From contig NZ_FQUR01000009.1 in assembly GCF_900129115.1 (NCBI RefSeq), forward strand, positions 154,557 to 218,556: 64,000 nt of DNA, written 5' to 3'. This DNA comes from Thermoanaerobacter uzonensis DSM 18761 (lineage in GTDB: Bacteria; Bacillota; Thermoanaerobacteria; Thermoanaerobacterales; Thermoanaerobacteraceae). The notes beneath the pieces were generated by a model, which did no database searches, had not been told where the DNA came from, and worked only from the letters and a program-made list of their open reading frames with translations. The position numbers and the translations under genes were made by a program. Below are positions 1 through 8,954 of the stretch, piece after piece (position 1 is the first letter of the stretch; the number at the start of each line of letters is the position of its first letter).

Positions 1-93
1 TATTTAAATCTATTATTCCCTATATTATCAATACTTACCGTGTTTATAGAAAGTAATAAGCAATATAGCAATGCTACAACAGAAGAATTTTGA
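1..93 (+). CDS. C-terminal end of an unidentified membrane protein (partial)
   Basis: Frame 1 is open from the first base to a TGA at 91-93, giving 30 residues. A hydrophobic stretch (LLFPILSILTVFIE) is followed by a polar tail ending TTEEF. This looks like the last membrane segment and cytoplasmic tail of a transporter or of a spore germination permease, but too little remains to name a family. The rest of the gene lies outside the window. Confidence 0.45.
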   Translation, partial: YLNLLFPILSILTVFIESNKQYSNATTEEF

Positions 94-277
94 AGAGTGT
101 TAAAGCTAAGACTTTTTCATTCCGATTCTATTTGTAAAAAAAAGAATAAAATCCTGCTTTTTATGTTAAAAGAAGCAATATGACAAAACTTTATCAATTC
201 TTATTGCAAAAAGTAAAAAAATATATCAATATTATAATAGATAGCGCATTCATCTTAAAAACTCGGAGGGAGACATT

Positions 278-793
278 ATGGATGTAATTGAATTAGCTGC
301 TCATTTGATGGCATTATCAGCGAGAACAGCACCTAAAGCAACTGGAAAAGACTTTATAGAAACAAAAGTAATTACAGGTGAAGACCTCATAAGGTTAAAA
401 GAGGATATGATAAAATATGGTGAAGAATCCGGAAAGAAAAATTTTGACAGGGATGCTAAAAACGTCGCTAACTCCAGTGCAGTACTTTTAATTTCATTAA
501 GTAAACCAGAAAAAGTTGGACTAAATTGTGGCGCCTGCGGTTATAATCTTTGCACTAGTCTAAGGGATTTTAGAGAAGGTACAGAATTCGCAGGTCCTAT
601 ATGTGCATGGAGACTCATCGATTTAGGAATAGCAGTGGGATCTGCAGTTAAAACCGCCAGTCTTTTGAATGTGGATAACCGAGTTATGTATAGAATAGGT
701 GTAAGTGCAAGAAGGCTAAAATTAATTGAAGGAGAAATTGTTATAGGCATTCCTCTTTCTGCGACAGGTAAAAACATATATTTTGACAGATAA
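278..793 (+). CDS. DUF2148 ferredoxin-domain protein
   Basis: A 171-residue soluble protein of the DUF2148 type, found mostly in anaerobes. The middle carries the cysteine group C84-x2-C87-x4-C92, followed by C109 in GPICAW, which would suit one iron-sulfur cluster. The flanks are rich in small residues (GSAVKTASLL, GVSARRL, GIPLSATGKN). The start is supported by GGAGGG eight bases upstream of ATG. It stands alone, convergent with the transketolase operon. The family has no established function; an electron-transfer or Fe-S role is inferred only from the cysteines. Confidence 0.8.
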   Translation: MDVIELAAHLMALSARTAPKATGKDFIETKVITGEDLIRLKEDMIKYGEESGKKNFDRDAKNVANSSAVLLISLSKPEKVGLNCGACGYNLCTSLRDFREGTEFAGPICAWRLIDLGIAVGSAVKTASLLNVDNRVMYRIGVSARRLKLIEGEIVIGIPLSATGKNIYFDR

Positions 794-796
794 AAA

Positions 797-815
797 TGCC
801 AGGACTAACCTGGCG
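797..815. terminator. Left copy of a duplicated terminator hairpin
   Basis: CCAGG-ACTAA-CCTGG stem-loop preceded by AAAAA on the plus strand, so it would terminate transcripts arriving on the minus strand from the transketolase operon. Its near copy stands at 1088-1106 on the other side of the repeat element. Confidence 0.6.
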
Positions 816-1087
816 TTTCAGTTTGTCGACAAAGAACCAAAAATTATTTAAAGTATATATTTTACATCGTTGCTCCGAAGTTCCAAAGCGACAAAGCTAA
901 AGCACGACTTTCGGATTACGGCGTGGTACCGGGCACATTCGACGTCCTGTCTCAAGTGCCCGCCTCCGCCCTCCTTGGCTTCGGCCCCTCCTCCATCCTC
1001 AGTCTTGCTAAGCTTTGTTAGCACTTTGTCACAAGTCGCAACTTATGTAAAATATCTACTTTGCGAAAGTTTGTCATCAGTCTGAAA
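816..1087. repeat. MITE-like intergenic element, copy A
   Basis: A 272-bp noncoding element that fills the gap between the ferredoxin-domain gene and transketolase. It starts TTTCAGTTTGTCGACAAAG and ends, read inward from the other side, TTTCAGACTGATGACAAAC, so the ends are imperfect inverted repeats. The core is much more GC-rich than the neighbourhood and matches the element at 29543-29875. Both contain a GGGCAC/GTGCCC hairpin, a GGC-TTCG-GCC tetraloop hairpin and a long-range GACAAAG/CTTTGTC pairing. It is flanked by 19-bp near-identical copies of a terminator hairpin (16 of 19 matching). The open frame within it (870-1085) has no sign of being a gene. Confidence 0.7.
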
Positions 1088-1112
1088 CGTCAGAACTAAC
1101 CTGGCGTTTTTT
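1088..1112. terminator. Right copy of the duplicated terminator hairpin
   Basis: A stem-loop similar to 797-815 (ACTAACCTGGCG identical), followed on the plus strand by six T residues. It would stop plus-strand transcripts coming from the ferredoxin-domain gene. The two hairpins look like one original bidirectional terminator split by the repeat. Confidence 0.6.
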
Positions 1113-2031
1113 AAAATGACTTAGCCGTTTTTACAATGTCCTCCGCTGTCAAACCATAATGTCTTAAAAGCTCTTTAGGTGAACCGGATTGTCCAAATTC
1201 ATCTCTTATCCCAATTCTCTTTATTTTCACTGGATATTCCTCTGAAAGAACCTCTGCTACTGCCGAACCAAGCCCGCCTATTATGCTGTGCTCTTCTGCT
1301 GTTATAACTTTGCCCGTCTTTTTAGCTACTTCTACTATTAAATCTTTGTCTATCGGCTTTATGGTGTGGATGTTCACCACTGTCGCATCTATTCCCTCTT
1401 CCTTTAGTTTATCTGCTGCTTCAATCGCTATGGCTACCATTATCCCTGTCGCTATTATCGCTACGTCTTTTCCTTCTCTTATTACTTCACCTTTCCCTAA
1501 TTCAAATTTGTAGTTTTGATCGTGTATATCTGGTACTGCCATCCTCCCTAGCCTTATGTATACTGGCCCATAGTGATCTGCCGCCGCAAATATGGCCTGT
1601 CTCGTCTCTTCTGCATCCGCCGGGTTTATTACCACCATCCCAGGTATTCCTCTCATAAGGGATATATCCTCTATTGATTGGTGGGTCGCTCCGTCTTCTC
1701 CTACTGTTATGCCAGCATGGGTAGCTGCTATTTTTACGTTTAAGTGCGGATAACCTATGGAGTTTCTTACTTGTTCGTATGCTCTTCCTGTTGCAAATAT
1801 GGCAAAGGTACTGGCAAAAGGAATTTTCCCACAGGTAGCAAGTCCTGCTGCTGTTACCATCATGTCTTGCTCTGATATTCCCATGTTAAAGAATCTATCT
1901 GGATATACTTTTTGAAAATCTGCTGTTTTTGTAGATTTTGATAAGTCTGCGTCTAATACTACTATATTTTTGTTTTTTGCGCCTAATTCTACTAAGGCTT
2001 TCCCATAGGCTTCTCTTGTCGCTGTAGCCAT
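1111..2031 (-). CDS. Transketolase, C-terminal subunit
   Basis: 306 residues covering the pyrimidine-binding and C-terminal domains of transketolase, a split form common in archaea, clostridia and thermophiles. It begins directly at MATATREAYGKALVELG. It contains the conserved NMGISEQDM loop (about 48-57), whose glutamate activates thiamine diphosphate in the partner subunit. The C-terminal domain holds EEHSIIGGLGSAV. It functions with the N-terminal subunit encoded just upstream (no gap) in the non-oxidative pentose phosphate pathway, moving two-carbon units between sugar phosphates. It is the last gene of a six-gene operon. Confidence 0.95.
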   Translation of the reverse strand: MATATREAYGKALVELGAKNKNIVVLDADLSKSTKTADFQKVYPDRFFNMGISEQDMMVTAAGLATCGKIPFASTFAIFATGRAYEQVRNSIGYPHLNVKIAATHAGITVGEDGATHQSIEDISLMRGIPGMVVINPADAEETRQAIFAAADHYGPVYIRLGRMAVPDIHDQNYKFELGKGEVIREGKDVAIIATGIMVAIAIEAADKLKEEGIDATVVNIHTIKPIDKDLIVEVAKKTGKVITAEEHSIIGGLGSAVAEVLSEEYPVKIKRIGIRDEFGQSGSPKELLRHYGLTAEDIVKTAKSF

Positions 2032-2853
2032 TTATACTTCACTCCCTTCAAGTTCTTGTATAGCTTTTTGTCTTTGTTCTTCGTTAGGCGCACTGCCATG
2101 CCATCCTACTTGATTTTCCATGAAGGATACGCCTTTCCCTTTTATTGTATGAGCTATTATCAATGTAGGTCTTCCTTTTGTAGCTTTTGCTTCTTCTATG
2201 GCCCTGTCTATTTGGTCAAAGTCGTGGCCGTCTATTTCTATTACGTGCCATCCAAAAGCTTTAAATTTTTCATTTACTGGTTCTATGTTTTTTACTTCTC
2301 TGTTTGGACCATCTATTTGTAAGCCGTTAAAGTCAAGTATTGCTGTTAAGTTGTCCAATTTGTAATGGGCTGCTGTCATAGCTGCTTCCCATATTTGCCC
2401 TTCCTGCAATTCTCCATCTCCTAATATTACATAAACTCTATAATCCTTTTTATCTAGCTTCCCTGCTAATGCCATACCATTCGCAGCAGAGAGCCCTTGC
2501 CCTAATGACCCTGTGGTCATATCAAGTCCCGGTGTGGATTTCATATCGGGATGCCCTTGAAGTATTGAGCCAAGCTTTCTTAAAGTTTTTAACTCTTCTT
2601 TTGGGAAAAACCCTTTTTCAGCTAATACAGCATACAAGGCAGGAGCTGCATGACCTTTTGATAAAACGAGTCTATCCCTATCTTCCCATTTGGGATTGTC
2701 AGGCTTTACATTCATTTTGTCAAAATAGAGTAGCGTTAAAATATCTGTACAGGATAATGACCCCCCAGGATGGCCAGATCCTGCTTCTGCTAACATGTTT
2801 ATGATGTCTATTCTCACTTCTTTTGCCTTTTGTTTTAAAAATTCTTTGTTCAT
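2032..2853 (-). CDS. Transketolase, N-terminal subunit
   Basis: 273 residues containing the thiamine diphosphate-binding domain: SGHPGGSLS near residue 26, [10 protein letters not shown] near 65, and the GDGELQEG motif at 145-152 that holds Mg2+ and the cofactor diphosphate. It pairs with the adjacent C-terminal subunit to form one transketolase. The start follows a clear GGAGG. It sits 15 bases after yitT and is probably cotranscribed with the cell-wall genes upstream, an arrangement with no obvious metabolic logic. Confidence 0.95.
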   Translation of the reverse strand: MNKEFLKQKAKEVRIDIINMLAEAGSGHPGGSLSCTDILTLLYFDKMNVKPDNPKWEDRDRLVLSKGHAAPALYAVLAEKGFFPKEELKTLRKLGSILQGHPDMKSTPGLDMTTGSLGQGLSAANGMALAGKLDKKDYRVYVILGDGELQEGQIWEAAMTAAHYKLDNLTAILDFNGLQIDGPNREVKNIEPVNEKFKAFGWHVIEIDGHDFDQIDRAIEEAKATKGRPTLIIAHTIKGKGVSFMENQVGWHGSAPNEEQRQKAIQELEGSEV

Positions 2854-2868
2854 ACTAATACCTCCATT

Positions 2869-3714
2869 TTACATGTTTTTAAATCCTTCTCCTAAAACTT
2901 CATGGGCTGTTGATAATATCACGAAAGCGTTGGGGTCTATTCTTTTCACAAGGCTTCTTAAAGTTGTAACTTCTCTACGAGTTACAACACACAATAAAAC
3001 ATTTTTGTCCTTTTTTGAATAACCCCCTCTTCCTTTTAGTTCTGTTACCCCCCTTTCCATCTCCTCCAATATTGACTTACTAATTTCCTCATACTTATCA
3101 GAAATAATTATAGCAATTCTCTCATCGCCACTACCTTCTTGCATGAGGTCAATAACTTTGATGGAAATAAATTCAGTAGCTAATGCGTAAAGGGCAAGTT
3201 CCGGACTAAAAACTATGCCTGCTAAAGTTATTATTACAAAGTCTATTATAAGCAATATTCTACCCACACTTAAAAAGTGTATGTATTTATGCAAGGTCAT
3301 AGCAGCCATGTCTGTTCCACCAGTTGTTGCTCCATATTTTATCACAATGCCTAACCCTACACCCATTATTATACCACCATATACTGCTGCTAACATAGTA
3401 TCATGGGTAAGTGGTTTTAAAAAAGCCAATGCATCAATAGAAACACCTAATAAAATAGTTGAATAAAGTGTTTTAGCTCCAAAACCTGTTCCTAAAGCTT
3501 TAGTCGAAATGATAAAAAGCGGAATATTTATTGCCAATGTAACTGCTCCAATTGGCCATCCAAACAAATGTTGTAGAACAACTGCAAGTCCACTTACTCC
3601 ACCAGGAGCAATTTTGTTAGGTGCCAAGAATAGGTCAAGGGACAAACTAACAAGTAATGTGCCTATCGTAACCCAGAAAAAGTCTATTATTATTTTCTTA
3701 AGTGAAACTTTCAT
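2869..3714 (-). CDS. YitT family membrane protein (DUF2179)
   Basis: 281 residues. The first two thirds hold about five hydrophobic membrane segments, including GGVSGLAVVLQHLFGWPIG and the glycine-rich GGIIMGVGLGIVIKYGATTGG. The last 80 residues form the soluble DUF2179 domain (GRGGYSKKDKNVLLCVVTRRE ... FVILSTAHEVLGEGF). YitT-type proteins are widespread in Firmicutes and are suspected transporters, but their substrate is unknown. Start supported by AAGGGGAT before ATG. It lies 11 bases after tagA in the same operon. Confidence 0.85.
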   Translation of the reverse strand: MKVSLKKIIIDFFWVTIGTLLVSLSLDLFLAPNKIAPGGVSGLAVVLQHLFGWPIGAVTLAINIPLFIISTKALGTGFGAKTLYSTILLGVSIDALAFLKPLTHDTMLAAVYGGIIMGVGLGIVIKYGATTGGTDMAAMTLHKYIHFLSVGRILLIIDFVIITLAGIVFSPELALYALATEFISIKVIDLMQEGSGDERIAIIISDKYEEISKSILEEMERGVTELKGRGGYSKKDKNVLLCVVTRREVTTLRSLVKRIDPNAFVILSTAHEVLGEGFKNM

Positions 3715-3725
3715 AATACATCCCC

Positions 3726-4463
3726 TTATCGCATGTCAACTTTCCCTTTGTGTAACAAAACTTTCAGAGCAAATTTAGGAAGTGCCATCATCCTTTTATA
3801 TCTCCAAGGTTCTTTAATTAACCTGTATAGCCACTCTAAGCCTAATTTTCTATATAAATAAGGAGCCCTTTTAGCCTTTCCAGCTATTACATCAAAACTT
3901 CCTCCTACCCCCATTGCTATCTTTACTTTTAATTTGTTTCTGTTTTTATATATCCATTTCTCTTGTTTAGGAGCACCTAAAGCCACAAAAAGAACTTCTG
4001 CACCCTTATTATTTATCTCTTCTATGATTTTATTTTCTTCCTCATCAGTAAAATAGCCATGATGAGTTCCTACTATTTTCACACTCGGATATAATTTTTC
4101 TAAATTGACACGAGCTTGTTCTGCAATTTGAGGAGCTGATCCTAATAGATAAATTTTTATATTTCTAGAAGATATATCCTTTATAAATTCCATCATAAGG
4201 TCAAAACCTGCTACTCTCTCAGACAGCGGATTTTTAAAAACTTTTGAAGCAAAAACAATACCACTTCCATCTGGGACATTTAAATCAGTATTATTTAATA
4301 TTTCCATATATTCTTTATCTTTCTGTGCCATCATTACAATTTCCGCATTAGGTGTTGCAACAATGTGCAGTCTGTCTTCTTGCAAAAAATTTTTTAAAAT
4401 CTCTACAGCTTGTTTCATCGTCACTCGATCTATTGGTACCCCAAATATATCCAATCTTTCCAT
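3726..4463 (-). CDS. tagA: WecG/TagA family N-acetylmannosaminyltransferase-like glycosyltransferase
   Basis: A glycosyltransferase of family GT26, 245 residues from the ATG at 4463. That ATG is preceded by GAGGTG at good spacing; a GTG six bases earlier is also in frame. Family signatures are TPNAEIVMMAQ, PDGSGIVFASK and GVGGSFDVIAGKAKRAP. In Bacillus, TagA adds N-acetylmannosamine to the lipid-linked GlcNAc that starts wall polymer synthesis. Next to csaB, it most likely builds the linkage unit of the secondary cell-wall polymer that anchors the S-layer. It overlaps the end of csaB. Confidence 0.88.
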   Translation of the reverse strand: MERLDIFGVPIDRVTMKQAVEILKNFLQEDRLHIVATPNAEIVMMAQKDKEYMEILNNTDLNVPDGSGIVFASKVFKNPLSERVAGFDLMMEFIKDISSRNIKIYLLGSAPQIAEQARVNLEKLYPSVKIVGTHHGYFTDEEENKIIEEINNKGAEVLFVALGAPKQEKWIYKNRNKLKVKIAMGVGGSFDVIAGKAKRAPYLYRKLGLEWLYRLIKEPWRYKRMMALPKFALKVLLHKGKVDMR

Positions 4464-4465
4464 CT

Positions 4466-5557
4466 TCACACCTCAAATTTATTATGTTCGAATAATATGT
4501 CAAAATTCTTTTTTGCTCTTTCTTTTAGTTCATCTAAACGCTTAGACATATTATTTATATACTCTTCTTTTTGCTGTAAAATTGAATTTACTTTTTTTAG
4601 AATATTTTCGGCAGTAAAAGAATTAATATCTCCTGCACTGCTTTCACCAACAGATTTTAGAAAACCCTCCACCTTAGGGTCATAAGATATACCAACAAAT
4701 GGAACTAAGGATATAAACGCAAAGATTAAAGAATGCAGTCTTACACCTATCAATAAGCTACTACCTTTAATAATATTCAAAATCTCTTCTATCTCGTATT
4801 CCCCAGTTAAAATTTCATAAGGCGTTTTCATATAAGTAGCAACCCTATCGCTCTCTTCTATATCTTCGTGATAAAAAGGAAGAAAAACAATCTTATATCC
4901 ATAATCCTGGGCAATTAAATCTGCAGCCCTTGCCAACTCAACCCTTGATAATTCAGAATTTTCCCATTCTCTTGTACAAATCAAAACATATTCTGAGGAA
5001 TTTAAATCAATTCCTTCTTTTTCGCGGACTTTATCAAAAACTTTTTTGTCATCACTACAAGGAAAGTTTAGCACAAGATCTGCTGCTACCACTATATGTT
5101 TTCTGACATTTAGCTGTTTCAAATATTCTTTTGATAATTCATCTCTTACAGCTATCCCATCAATTTTATTTAAAATTTTTGCAGTAAGCCATCTGTTAAA
5201 TTTTTTATCAACTGGACCAATGCCTTGTCCTATAACATATACTTTTTTTCTAAGAAATTTCCCTATAAGCATTATTCCGAGATAATACCACAAACTCTTA
5301 CTACTGGTCTTATCTTGTATAAGACTACCACCGCCACTTAACAATGCATCTGCCTGCTTTAGCGCTTTGTATATTTTTTTAAAAGAGTTTCTATTTACTG
5401 CTTTTACCTGGTACTTTTTGTTAGTTTCATCAGGTTTATTAGAAAGAACTGTTATATCAGTTAATCCTCTTTCTTTTAAACCTTCTACCAGACATTTTAG
5501 AACAGCTTCATCCCCAATATTATCAAATCCGTAATAGCCGGATATGACTGTTTTCAT
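4466..5557 (-). CDS. csaB: Polysaccharide pyruvyl transferase CsaB
   Basis: 363 residues, beginning with the typical SGYYGFDNIGDEAVL glycine-rich loop. It also has LLSGGGSLIQDKTS and, towards the C-terminus, LLIGVRLHSLIFAF, the conserved histidine region of the family. CsaB adds a ketal-linked pyruvate to the secondary cell-wall polymer, which lets SLH-domain S-layer proteins bind the wall. Neighbouring tagA and the DUF5693 membrane protein are the usual partners in thermophilic clostridia. The end overlaps the tagA start, so they are translationally linked. Confidence 0.92.
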   Translation of the reverse strand: MKTVISGYYGFDNIGDEAVLKCLVEGLKERGLTDITVLSNKPDETNKKYQVKAVNRNSFKKIYKALKQADALLSGGGSLIQDKTSSKSLWYYLGIMLIGKFLRKKVYVIGQGIGPVDKKFNRWLTAKILNKIDGIAVRDELSKEYLKQLNVRKHIVVAADLVLNFPCSDDKKVFDKVREKEGIDLNSSEYVLICTREWENSELSRVELARAADLIAQDYGYKIVFLPFYHEDIEESDRVATYMKTPYEILTGEYEIEEILNIIKGSSLLIGVRLHSLIFAFISLVPFVGISYDPKVEGFLKSVGESSAGDINSFTAENILKKVNSILQQKEEYINNMSKRLDELKERAKKNFDILFEHNKFEV

Positions 5558-5558
5558 A

Positions 5559-7571
5559 TCAATACTCCCTTTTTATATTTTTTAAGACCTTGTCCACTAT
5601 AAATACAACAACCATACCAATTAAAGCTCCCAATATCCATGCAATAACTGTACGCTCTATCGCAATCGTAAGCACACTTTCAATATGACTAAATGTATTG
5701 ACAATCGACAATATGCCTATCGAAGCAAATATCCCCATAATAAATGTCCACGCTTTTGAGCGTTTAAAAGCAGCATAAATTCCCAATATAATAGCAGGGT
5801 CTCCTATTAAAAACTCCTTCGTCCGAGGTCTTGCTACAAGAGTATGCTCAAGAAAATCTCTAAATTTAAGCTCTAATTCTGTCGGCTTAACAATAGGTTC
5901 ATTTCCCGTCCTTGAAATGTATATAATTCCAATAATCCCTGCTATAACAATAGCCACCAAATGCCATACTTTTATGTCTATGTTTAAAAATTCCTTTACT
6001 CTCCCTATAAACGTCTTCCAGTCATTAGCATTGTATATCTTTATAATATAGTACAAAACATAAAACACTAAAGGTAGTACAAAAGAAAATTTTACACCCC
6101 TAAAGTAGTCAATTTTTAACATATATTTACTATCAGCCATTATAGCTGCTATACTAAGAGCTCCCACAAAAGCAATCAATAATGAATTGATAAATATTTT
6201 TAAAGAGGTATATGTAAAACTGAGATTTTCCCTTTTGTGCAATATTTCTCTCGTTTTGTCTATAAAATATCCTATGCCAAGAGAAGGAAAAATTATAGAA
6301 GAAGCTAATGCTACTACTTTGACCCCTAAATCGTTAAATCTACTTGCCAACACTAAAAAAGTCAGTATAGCGCCTAATAATCCTAATAAAATTAACACAT
6401 ATTCTCCAATTCCTAACATCTGTAAAAGCAACAAGCCACCAGCAATAACTCCTAAACTTATGAGTATTTCCGTAAGCGTTGACTGATGAAGCTCCAAAAG
6501 AGGCTTAGCAACACCAACATTTAATCCAGCTTTTTTTATGTATTTTGTCATATCTTCAATCATAGATTGATTTTGTTGTATGTTGTAAGCAGCACTTTTG
6601 GAATTATCTATTTTTGCTCTCATATAAATAATTCTCACATTTCGCTCTATTATTCCTCTGTACCATTTATTTACTATTTCAGAAGTATCGTATTTTTGAG
6701 TTTCTGCTTCTGAAACTCCAAAGACTTTTATCCCCCTATAATCATCGAACTTAGCAAATTTATTCATTCCATCTTGAAGTTTTTTCCCCATAGGCACATC
6801 TATAATTCCTACGTTTATGCCATTTTTCTTAAATAAAGAAGCAGCATAAGATATTTTTTCTGGATTTCCTAAGACATCAGTACCATTAAAAATTACAGTT
6901 TTTACATCAAATTTCTTCAATATATCAACATAGTCTTTTATATCTTTATCCTTTATCCCAGTAAAATTCTCAATTCGCGGTATCACATCAAAGCCTAAAG
7001 ACTTTACCATTTCTAAATCGCTTTCATCAAATCCCAACCCCTTTGTTATAAAAACATCTTTGGGTTTATTGATAACAAAGGCATAGCTACCTCTCTTTTC
7101 AAGCACTTTTAATTCGTCTTCAGGTATTCTTCTCGTTAAAGCCTCTTTAAGAAAATTGAATATCTTTACATCTTTTGTTGTAACAACTATGTAGTTTCCA
7201 TACTGCTCCCTTTCCTTATCTGTAAGACTCTTTAAGTAGTCTTCCAATGCTACATTCCCTAAGTTTGAAGACAACAAATAAAGATTTCCTACGTCTTTTA
7301 AAAGGCTCAAAGAAATTTTACCAGACTGTTGAAGGCTTTCAAGAGTAACCTCATTTACAGCAACACCTATAAGACCAGCTGATTTCATATCAGAAAGCAC
7401 AGAAGTCAAGTCTCTGCCTGTTGCAGAAGCAAGGTATTTGAAGCTTTTTAAATCTCCTACAATTTCTACTGTATCATAGTTGTTTTCTACTCTTATTCTG
7501 TTTATGTCTACGAAAATAGATACTACTAAAGAAATAGCAATAAATATTACAAGTATTTTCTTTAGCTTCAA
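5559..7571 (-). CDS. DUF5693 family polytopic membrane protein
   Basis: 670 residues. One N-terminal membrane anchor (about 5-22) is followed by a roughly 340-residue extracytoplasmic domain, then about eight membrane segments from residue 370 to the end. It starts at TTG behind AGGAGAG. The family regularly stands upstream of csaB in clostridia; a role in exporting, polymerising or attaching the pyruvylated wall polymer is an inference from that neighbourhood. It is the first gene of the operon. Confidence 0.8.
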   Translation of the reverse strand: MKLKKILVIFIAISLVVSIFVDINRIRVENNYDTVEIVGDLKSFKYLASATGRDLTSVLSDMKSAGLIGVAVNEVTLESLQQSGKISLSLLKDVGNLYLLSSNLGNVALEDYLKSLTDKEREQYGNYIVVTTKDVKIFNFLKEALTRRIPEDELKVLEKRGSYAFVINKPKDVFITKGLGFDESDLEMVKSLGFDVIPRIENFTGIKDKDIKDYVDILKKFDVKTVIFNGTDVLGNPEKISYAASLFKKNGINVGIIDVPMGKKLQDGMNKFAKFDDYRGIKVFGVSEAETQKYDTSEIVNKWYRGIIERNVRIIYMRAKIDNSKSAAYNIQQNQSMIEDMTKYIKKAGLNVGVAKPLLELHQSTLTEILISLGVIAGGLLLLQMLGIGEYVLILLGLLGAILTFLVLASRFNDLGVKVVALASSIIFPSLGIGYFIDKTREILHKRENLSFTYTSLKIFINSLLIAFVGALSIAAIMADSKYMLKIDYFRGVKFSFVLPLVFYVLYYIIKIYNANDWKTFIGRVKEFLNIDIKVWHLVAIVIAGIIGIIYISRTGNEPIVKPTELELKFRDFLEHTLVARPRTKEFLIGDPAIILGIYAAFKRSKAWTFIMGIFASIGILSIVNTFSHIESVLTIAIERTVIAWILGALIGMVVVFIVDKVLKNIKREY

Positions 7572-7663
7572 ATTAATCTCTCCTTTATATTTGCTTTTGT
7601 AACATATCGATATTTAAAAGGGTAACTACTCATATTATATCACAAAAATTTCTTTAGAGCATG

Positions 7664-7686
7664 AAAAAACAGCGCAAAGCGCTGTT
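7664..7686 (-). terminator. Rho-independent terminator
   Basis: AACAGCGC-AAA-GCGCTGTT stem followed on the minus strand by a run of T. It overlaps the stop codon of the secreted protein gene and lies ahead of the DUF5693 operon. Confidence 0.85.
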
Positions 7687-8137
7687 AATTTTTTGTATAT
7701 TTACCCATCACAGCTATGTATGTGTGTTTTGTCGCTTTTATACCTCTGCCATCACAGCGTGGGAAAAGCAAAAGGTGATTAGCAGGTATAATATCATTAT
7801 TTTTTAAATTTGTACCTGCAGTAAGGTCCGCTACTCCATCAGTTTTTGTAACAATTACTGCTGAATTTGCAATTCTGACTATCGCTTGTGTGCCACCCTC
7901 CATAGTTAAAACTTCGCCAGCATTTAATTCAATTACTTCATAGCTTGCTCCTGCATTTACCTCTTTTAGCTTATCATCAACATAAGCTTTTACCTGATTA
8001 TACTGCGAATCAACATAGCTTTTACTGACAAGAGGGTCTTGCTGACTTCCTGGTTCAGGATTTTGATCAGCATACCCTACACTCAAAGCCACTAAAATCA
8101 CAACAAACGCCAATATAAGCGCATAAACTTTTTTCAT
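7685..8137 (-). CDS. Secreted hypothetical protein
   Basis: 150 residues with an N-terminal signal peptide (MKK followed by a hydrophobic stretch to about 22, likely cleaved after GYA23). The mature part begins with a proline/glycine/glutamine linker, then DPLVSKSYVDSQ, a short probable coiled coil (30-65) and a beta-rich domain (YEVIELNAGEVLTMEGGTQA ...). No enzyme motif is visible. The gene is monocistronic, with its own terminator. I do not recognise the family. A GAGGAAGAA precedes ATG. Confidence 0.7.
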   Translation of the reverse strand: MKKVYALILAFVVILVALSVGYADQNPEPGSQQDPLVSKSYVDSQYNQVKAYVDDKLKEVNAGASYEVIELNAGEVLTMEGGTQAIVRIANSAVIVTKTDGVADLTAGTNLKNNDIIPANHLLLFPRCDGRGIKATKHTYIAVMGKYTKN

Positions 8138-8202
8138 TTGTTCTTCCTCCTATAATTCCCTCTTCCATTTCTATTTTATAAAAAAACAAATGCTGTTTCA
8201 AC

Positions 8203-8238
8203 AAAAAAATAAGAACTTATCCTAAAAGATAAGTCCTT
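8203..8238 (-). terminator. Terminator after ndoA
   Basis: AAG-ACTTATC / GATAAGT-CTT stem with a five-base loop, then seven T residues on the minus strand. It closes the acpS-ndoA operon. Confidence 0.8.
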
Positions 8239-8587
8239 AAAAATCAATCAGCCCTAAACTTATTTGCAAAGCTTCATTGACTTTCTCCATCATTTCCTGA
8301 TCAAAATGGCCAATTTTTTCTCTTAAACGTTTTTTGTCAATAGTCCTGATTTGTTCTAACAATACTACAGAATCTTTGTTAAGGCCATATTCTGCCCCAT
8401 TTATTTCAACATGAGTGGGCAATTTGGCTTTGTTGATCTGAGATGTAATTGCCGCTACTATTACTGTTGGACTATATTTATTACCAATATCATTTTGAAC
8501 TATAAGTACAGGCCGAATTCCGCCCTGTTCAGAGCCTATTACAGGGCTTAAATCGGCATAAAAAATGTCTCCCCTCTTTATCACCAT
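8237..8587 (-). CDS. ndoA: EndoA/MazF type mRNA interferase toxin
   Basis: 116 residues from the ATG at 8587, the same length as Bacillus subtilis NdoA. A TTG two codons upstream is possible but gives no better ribosome site. The sequence [20 protein letters not shown]...RPVLIVQND is the MazF/EndoA active-site region. The [13 protein letters not shown] and [12 protein letters not shown] segments complete the PemK-like fold. The toxin cleaves single-stranded RNA at short U-rich sites and is held in check by the antitoxin encoded directly upstream. It is last in the acpS-nnr-lipoprotein-alr-ndoAI-ndoA operon. Confidence 0.95.
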   Translation of the reverse strand: MVIKRGDIFYADLSPVIGSEQGGIRPVLIVQNDIGNKYSPTVIVAAITSQINKAKLPTHVEINGAEYGLNKDSVVLLEQIRTIDKKRLREKIGHFDQEMMEKVNEALQISLGLIDF

Positions 8588-8589
8588 AG

Positions 8590-8886
8590 TCAATCACACT
8601 TTTTCAATTTCATTTCATATCCTGTAAAACATTCGTTTTCTGCGGTTAGGCCCATTTCCGCAAGTTCACTGTTAATTGCTGCCATCTCAAGATATCCCTT
8701 TTTCATGCTCTCACGTATTTGAATTTTTTTCTTCTCGCGTATATATAATTTCATCGCTTCTCTTATAAATTCACTGCGATTCCTGTTTTCCATAGCGGCA
8801 AGGACATCAACTTCTTCTAATAAACTTTGCGGCAAGCTTACAAGTATTCGCTTTGTTTCGCCCACTTTTAGGACCTCCTTACGCAC
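8590..8886 (-). CDS. ndoAI: Ribbon-helix-helix antitoxin of NdoA
   Basis: 98 residues. The N-terminal [19 protein letters not shown]...[14 protein letters not shown] is a classic ribbon-helix-helix DNA-binding segment. The C-terminal 45 residues are charged and would bind and neutralise NdoA. Start supported by AGGAGGTCC. It lies 68 bases after alr, as in Bacillus, and two bases before the toxin ATG. Such antitoxins usually repress their own promoter; no operator was resolved in the short gap. Confidence 0.92.
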   Translation of the reverse strand: MRKEVLKVGETKRILVSLPQSLLEEVDVLAAMENRNRSEFIREAMKLYIREKKKIQIRESMKKGYLEMAAINSELAEMGLTAENECFTGYEMKLKKCD

Positions 8887-8954
8887 TTATATAATTTATT
8901 ATATATTACTATATATAATGATGTCAATGATTTGTAAATTTTATACTATAAAAG

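Noticed and set aside
870..1085. 71-codon open frame within repeat copy A
   Set aside because: It lies wholly in the structured noncoding repeat, has no ribosome site, and the corresponding frame is not kept in copy B.
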